Source: Deltaproteobacteria bacterium (GTDB taxonomy: Bacteria > Desulfobacterota > Desulfobulbia > Desulfobulbales > BM004). From it: a DNA stretch of 26,304 nt. A program made the position numbers and the translations under genes. A model generated the notes under the pieces. That model saw nothing but the letters and a program-made list of their open reading frames with translations, had not been told where the DNA came from and did not search any database. The stretch is taken from NCBI GenBank assembly GCA_020346205.1, contig CP070776.1, positions 1,675,932 to 1,702,235 of the forward strand. Direction: 5' to 3'. This document shows positions 24,331 through 26,304 of this stretch, piece after piece (positions within the stretch are counted from its first letter, which is position 1; every line of letters begins with the position of its first letter).

Positions 24331-26148
24331 TTAACTCTCCAATCCAAGTCTGTTCAGGGTTTCCGGCAAGGGCTCCCCCCTGTCGCTCCAGCCTCGCAAC
24401 TGATAATAAGCAGGGCGCATCTCCTGCAGGCGGCTCACCTGCCCCTCTGCAGGTCCTTCAGCAACAGGCTCCTTGAGAAACCGTTCGGGCAGGGTGTCGT
24501 GCGTTTCATCAAAGCCGGCGCTCATATTGAACAATCGTTCCATGTTCCAGATCCTCTCTCCCACCAGCATAAGATCGTCTGCATTCAAGGAGGTACCGAG
24601 GCAGCTGTTTACCATTGGCACGTAATTCTTAAACTTCAGACCCATCAGCGGCCAACTGCATAACCCGAGGGAATCCATCACCGCCGTGGTGTCCTGGTAA
24701 TCCTTGACCAGCTGAGGCTTGCCTTCCGAATCCCATGGGTCGAGTTTCTCATGGGCATTAAGCAGCTCATCTATAAAGGTATTGCCGTAGAGGTGATGCG
24801 GACCGTAATTGCAGGTGGCAAAGTGGAGTCCGAGACCCTGGATAGACCGGGGATCAAACGGGGCAATGGGCAGTCCTTTCACGCCCATGAATACTTCAGG
24901 CCTTTCAAATGATTCAGCCAGGGCTTTGCCGCCCTGTCCCAACCGCTTGGCATGCCCACCCTTGGTGGACATCAACCGGATTGCCTCAAGCATTGCTTCG
25001 CCGTTGCCGAAGCTCAGGTCAATTTTCAACTCTTCAGGAGTAAGGGCTTTCTGGGCAACAAGTTCCATGGCCGTTGCCAGAGTACCGCCGGTTGCCACCG
25101 GATCGAGCCCCATTTCCGCACAGAGCATGTTGGCCATGCCGATAACTTCAAGATCATTGACCCCGCAGTTGACTCCGAGGGAGCCGATGGCCAGATAGGT
25201 TGGAACCATTCCCCTGCCTTCATAGGTGGGATGCTTGACATCGGTTTTCTTGATACAGCCTACAGGACAGGAAAAGCAGGCACGGCTTCTGAGAGCAAAG
25301 GCTGAATTCAGGGCATCTGTGCCGATATTTCTGAGGGAAAGGGTGCCGCCGCGGAAGTTATCCTGGGGAAGGATGCCTTTCTGAAAACAGAGCCCGACCA
25401 GAAACGCCGTCCCCCACTGTGACAGGGACTGCGAAGTCAAAGGGGCGCTGTTGAGTTTGTTAATCAGGGTATTGATTACCTGGACGAAACGGTTGCCGTC
25501 TGCCACCTGCAGGGAATGCTGGCCCTTGACCGCCAGCCCCTTAAGATTTTTTGATCCCATCACCGCACCGATACCGGCGCCGCCTACCGACAGGAAACGG
25601 TCATTGATTATATTGGCCAGAGGCAAAAGACGTTCTCCGGCGGGCCCGATAGTAGCCATAAAGGTCTCACGGCTTACCCACTGGTCGCCGAGATTCTTTT
25701 TGAAAAGGTCCTCTGTATCAACAGTGGTGCGGCCCCAGTATTCCAGGGCCGGGACAAGTTTTACTTTGTCATCAATTATTGAAAGGATCACCGGAGATTC
25801 GGCACGGCCCTCGATGATAACCATGTCAAACCCCGCAAATTTCAGCTCAGCGCCGAAATGGCCACGCATCTTGGCACAGGCAAGGGTGCCGGTCAGCGAT
25901 GACTTGGTAATGACATTACAGGAGGCACCGGTAACCGCGCCGGTACCGACCAGGGGGCCGGAGATAAAAATCAGCTTGTTATCCGGTGCCAGTGGATCTG
26001 TTTGTGGATTGACCTCATTGGAAAAAATCTTTACGCCCAACCCGCGGCCGCCAATGAATTTTTCAATGAGGTCCGGATCGATCTTTTCAACACTATGTTT
26101 CCCCTCGGTCAGATTGACCCTCAGACATCGATCGATCCTGCCATTCAT
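24331..26148 (-). CDS. Aldehyde:ferredoxin oxidoreductase family tungsten enzyme, catalytic subunit
   Basis: This 605-residue AOR-family protein would bind a tungstobispterin cofactor and one [4Fe-4S] cluster. The cluster cysteines are Cys291, Cys294, Cys298 (C-F-S-C-P-V-G-C) and Cys497 (L-G-L-C-S-W). Family signatures include F-I-G-G-R-G-L-G near 31-38, G-P-L-V-G-T-G-A near 64-71, and L-S-V-G-G-A-G-I-G-A-V-M-G-S-K near 186-200. The usual P-E-Y-E-T segment reads P-T-Y-L-A at 316-320, so two acidic residues found in aldehyde-oxidising members are absent; a histidine pair (451-452) is kept in the P-H-H-L-Y-G region. The substrate is therefore uncertain: BamB-like benzoyl-CoA chemistry, an aldehyde, or something else. 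The start has GGAGAG 6 nt upstream. It is the first gene of the array. Confidence 0.92.
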   Translation of the reverse strand: MNGRIDRCLRVNLTEGKHSVEKIDPDLIEKFIGGRGLGVKIFSNEVNPQTDPLAPDNKLIFISGPLVGTGAVTGASCNVITKSSLTGTLACAKMRGHFGAELKFAGFDMVIIEGRAESPVILSIIDDKVKLVPALEYWGRTTVDTEDLFKKNLGDQWVSRETFMATIGPAGERLLPLANIINDRFLSVGGAGIGAVMGSKNLKGLAVKGQHSLQVADGNRFVQVINTLINKLNSAPLTSQSLSQWGTAFLVGLCFQKGILPQDNFRGGTLSLRNIGTDALNSAFALRSRACFSCPVGCIKKTDVKHPTYEGRGMVPTYLAIGSLGVNCGVNDLEVIGMANMLCAEMGLDPVATGGTLATAMELVAQKALTPEELKIDLSFGNGEAMLEAIRLMSTKGGHAKRLGQGGKALAESFERPEVFMGVKGLPIAPFDPRSIQGLGLHFATCNYGPHHLYGNTFIDELLNAHEKLDPWDSEGKPQLVKDYQDTTAVMDSLGLCSWPLMGLKFKNYVPMVNSCLGTSLNADDLMLVGERIWNMERLFNMSAGFDETHDTLPERFLKEPVAEGPAEGQVSRLQEMRPAYYQLRGWSDRGEPLPETLNRLGLES

Positions 26149-26304
26149 AGTAACTCTCCAAGTGCATTGAAAAATTTATAAAGGATTCCAGCTATCCTGC
26201 CCGTTTATGCAAGAATAAATTCTGTGGCCCCGGAATTTAATGGGGGTAAAAAGTGCCCGGGTTCCAGGGCAAGCTGGTTCCCGAGCATCGTTTAAAAATT
26301 GTCA
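26149..26304. other. Upstream region of the AOR-Hdr-Nuo operon
   Basis: No gene is seen here. On the minus strand a GG-N10-GC pattern with TTGC (26282-26269) has the spacing of a sigma54 promoter, but the -24 box is poor. TTTATAAA at about 26176-26183 could be part of a sigma70 -10 box without a clear -35. The operon promoter should lie here or beyond the window edge. Confidence 0.35.
26250..26272 (-). terminator. Possible weak terminator of an upstream minus-strand gene
   Basis: On the minus strand TGCCC pairs with GGGCA around an 8-nt loop that can pair partly, followed by CTTTTTACC. The stem is short and the call weak. It would separate the AOR operon from whatever gene lies beyond the window edge. 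Confidence 0.35.

Noticed and set aside
25451..26170. Plus-strand open frame of 239 codons opposite the AOR gene
   Set aside because: Its composition is typical of an antisense shadow (Arg-, Pro-, Ser-rich), and the minus strand encodes an intact AOR-family protein.

Overview
The window looks like a chromosomal segment of a strictly anaerobic bacterium, most likely a sulfur- or sulfate-metabolising Desulfobacterota (Desulfobulbales-like). That placement is inference. It rests on an aldehyde:ferredoxin oxidoreductase (AOR)-family gene linked to HdrA, MvhD, HdrC and NuoEFG-type genes, on selenocysteine in two of these proteins, on ferredoxin-decorated glutamate synthase subunits, and on a c-di-GMP riboswitch of the type common in deltaproteobacteria. 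No rRNA, tRNA, insertion sequence, CRISPR array or phage gene was seen.

Layout. 1-799 (+) is the 3' end of a spore-maturation-type (SpmA/SpmB) membrane protein gene. 865-3029 (-) holds a SpoIIAA-like protein and an exported TPR protein. 3275-4604 (+) is a beta-propeller gene behind a good sigma70 promoter, a GEMM-I c-di-GMP riboswitch and an overlapping intrinsic terminator. 4644-6625 (-) carries a DUF401 membrane protein and aat. 6645-11866 (-) is a three-gene glutamate synthase operon (amidotransferase; FMN synthase with ferredoxin; GXGXG-GltD-ferredoxin fusion) closed by a clear terminator. 12185-13153 (+) is a lone D-2-hydroxyacid dehydrogenase. 13277-26148 (-) is one long array of nine genes: AOR-family oxidoreductase, 4Fe-4S protein, HdrA, MvhD, HdrC, NuoE, NuoF, a short NuoG/HoxU-type protein, and carB.

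The main result is that hdrA and mvhD each contain one in-frame UGA exactly where their families have a conserved cysteine (residues 64 and 66). Each UGA is followed within about 30 nt by a small hairpin whose loop begins GGUC, as expected of a bacterial SECIS element. A conventional gene caller would break both genes. Read through, they give a 1017-residue double HdrA (two flavin domains in one chain) and a 242-residue MvhD with an unusual C-terminal extension.

Together the eight redox genes resemble the bamBC..EFGHI cluster of tungsten-dependent class II benzoyl-CoA reductase and related AOR-Hdr-Nuo complexes. There is no HdrB/HdrD-type subunit, and the AOR-family active-site region deviates from the usual P-E-Y-E-T pattern. 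The likely scheme is a tungsten enzyme exchanging electrons through ferredoxin-like subunits and several flavins with NAD(H), possibly by flavin-based bifurcation or confurcation. The substrate cannot be read from sequence. The glutamate synthase operon and carB add ammonia assimilation and carbamoyl-phosphate synthesis.
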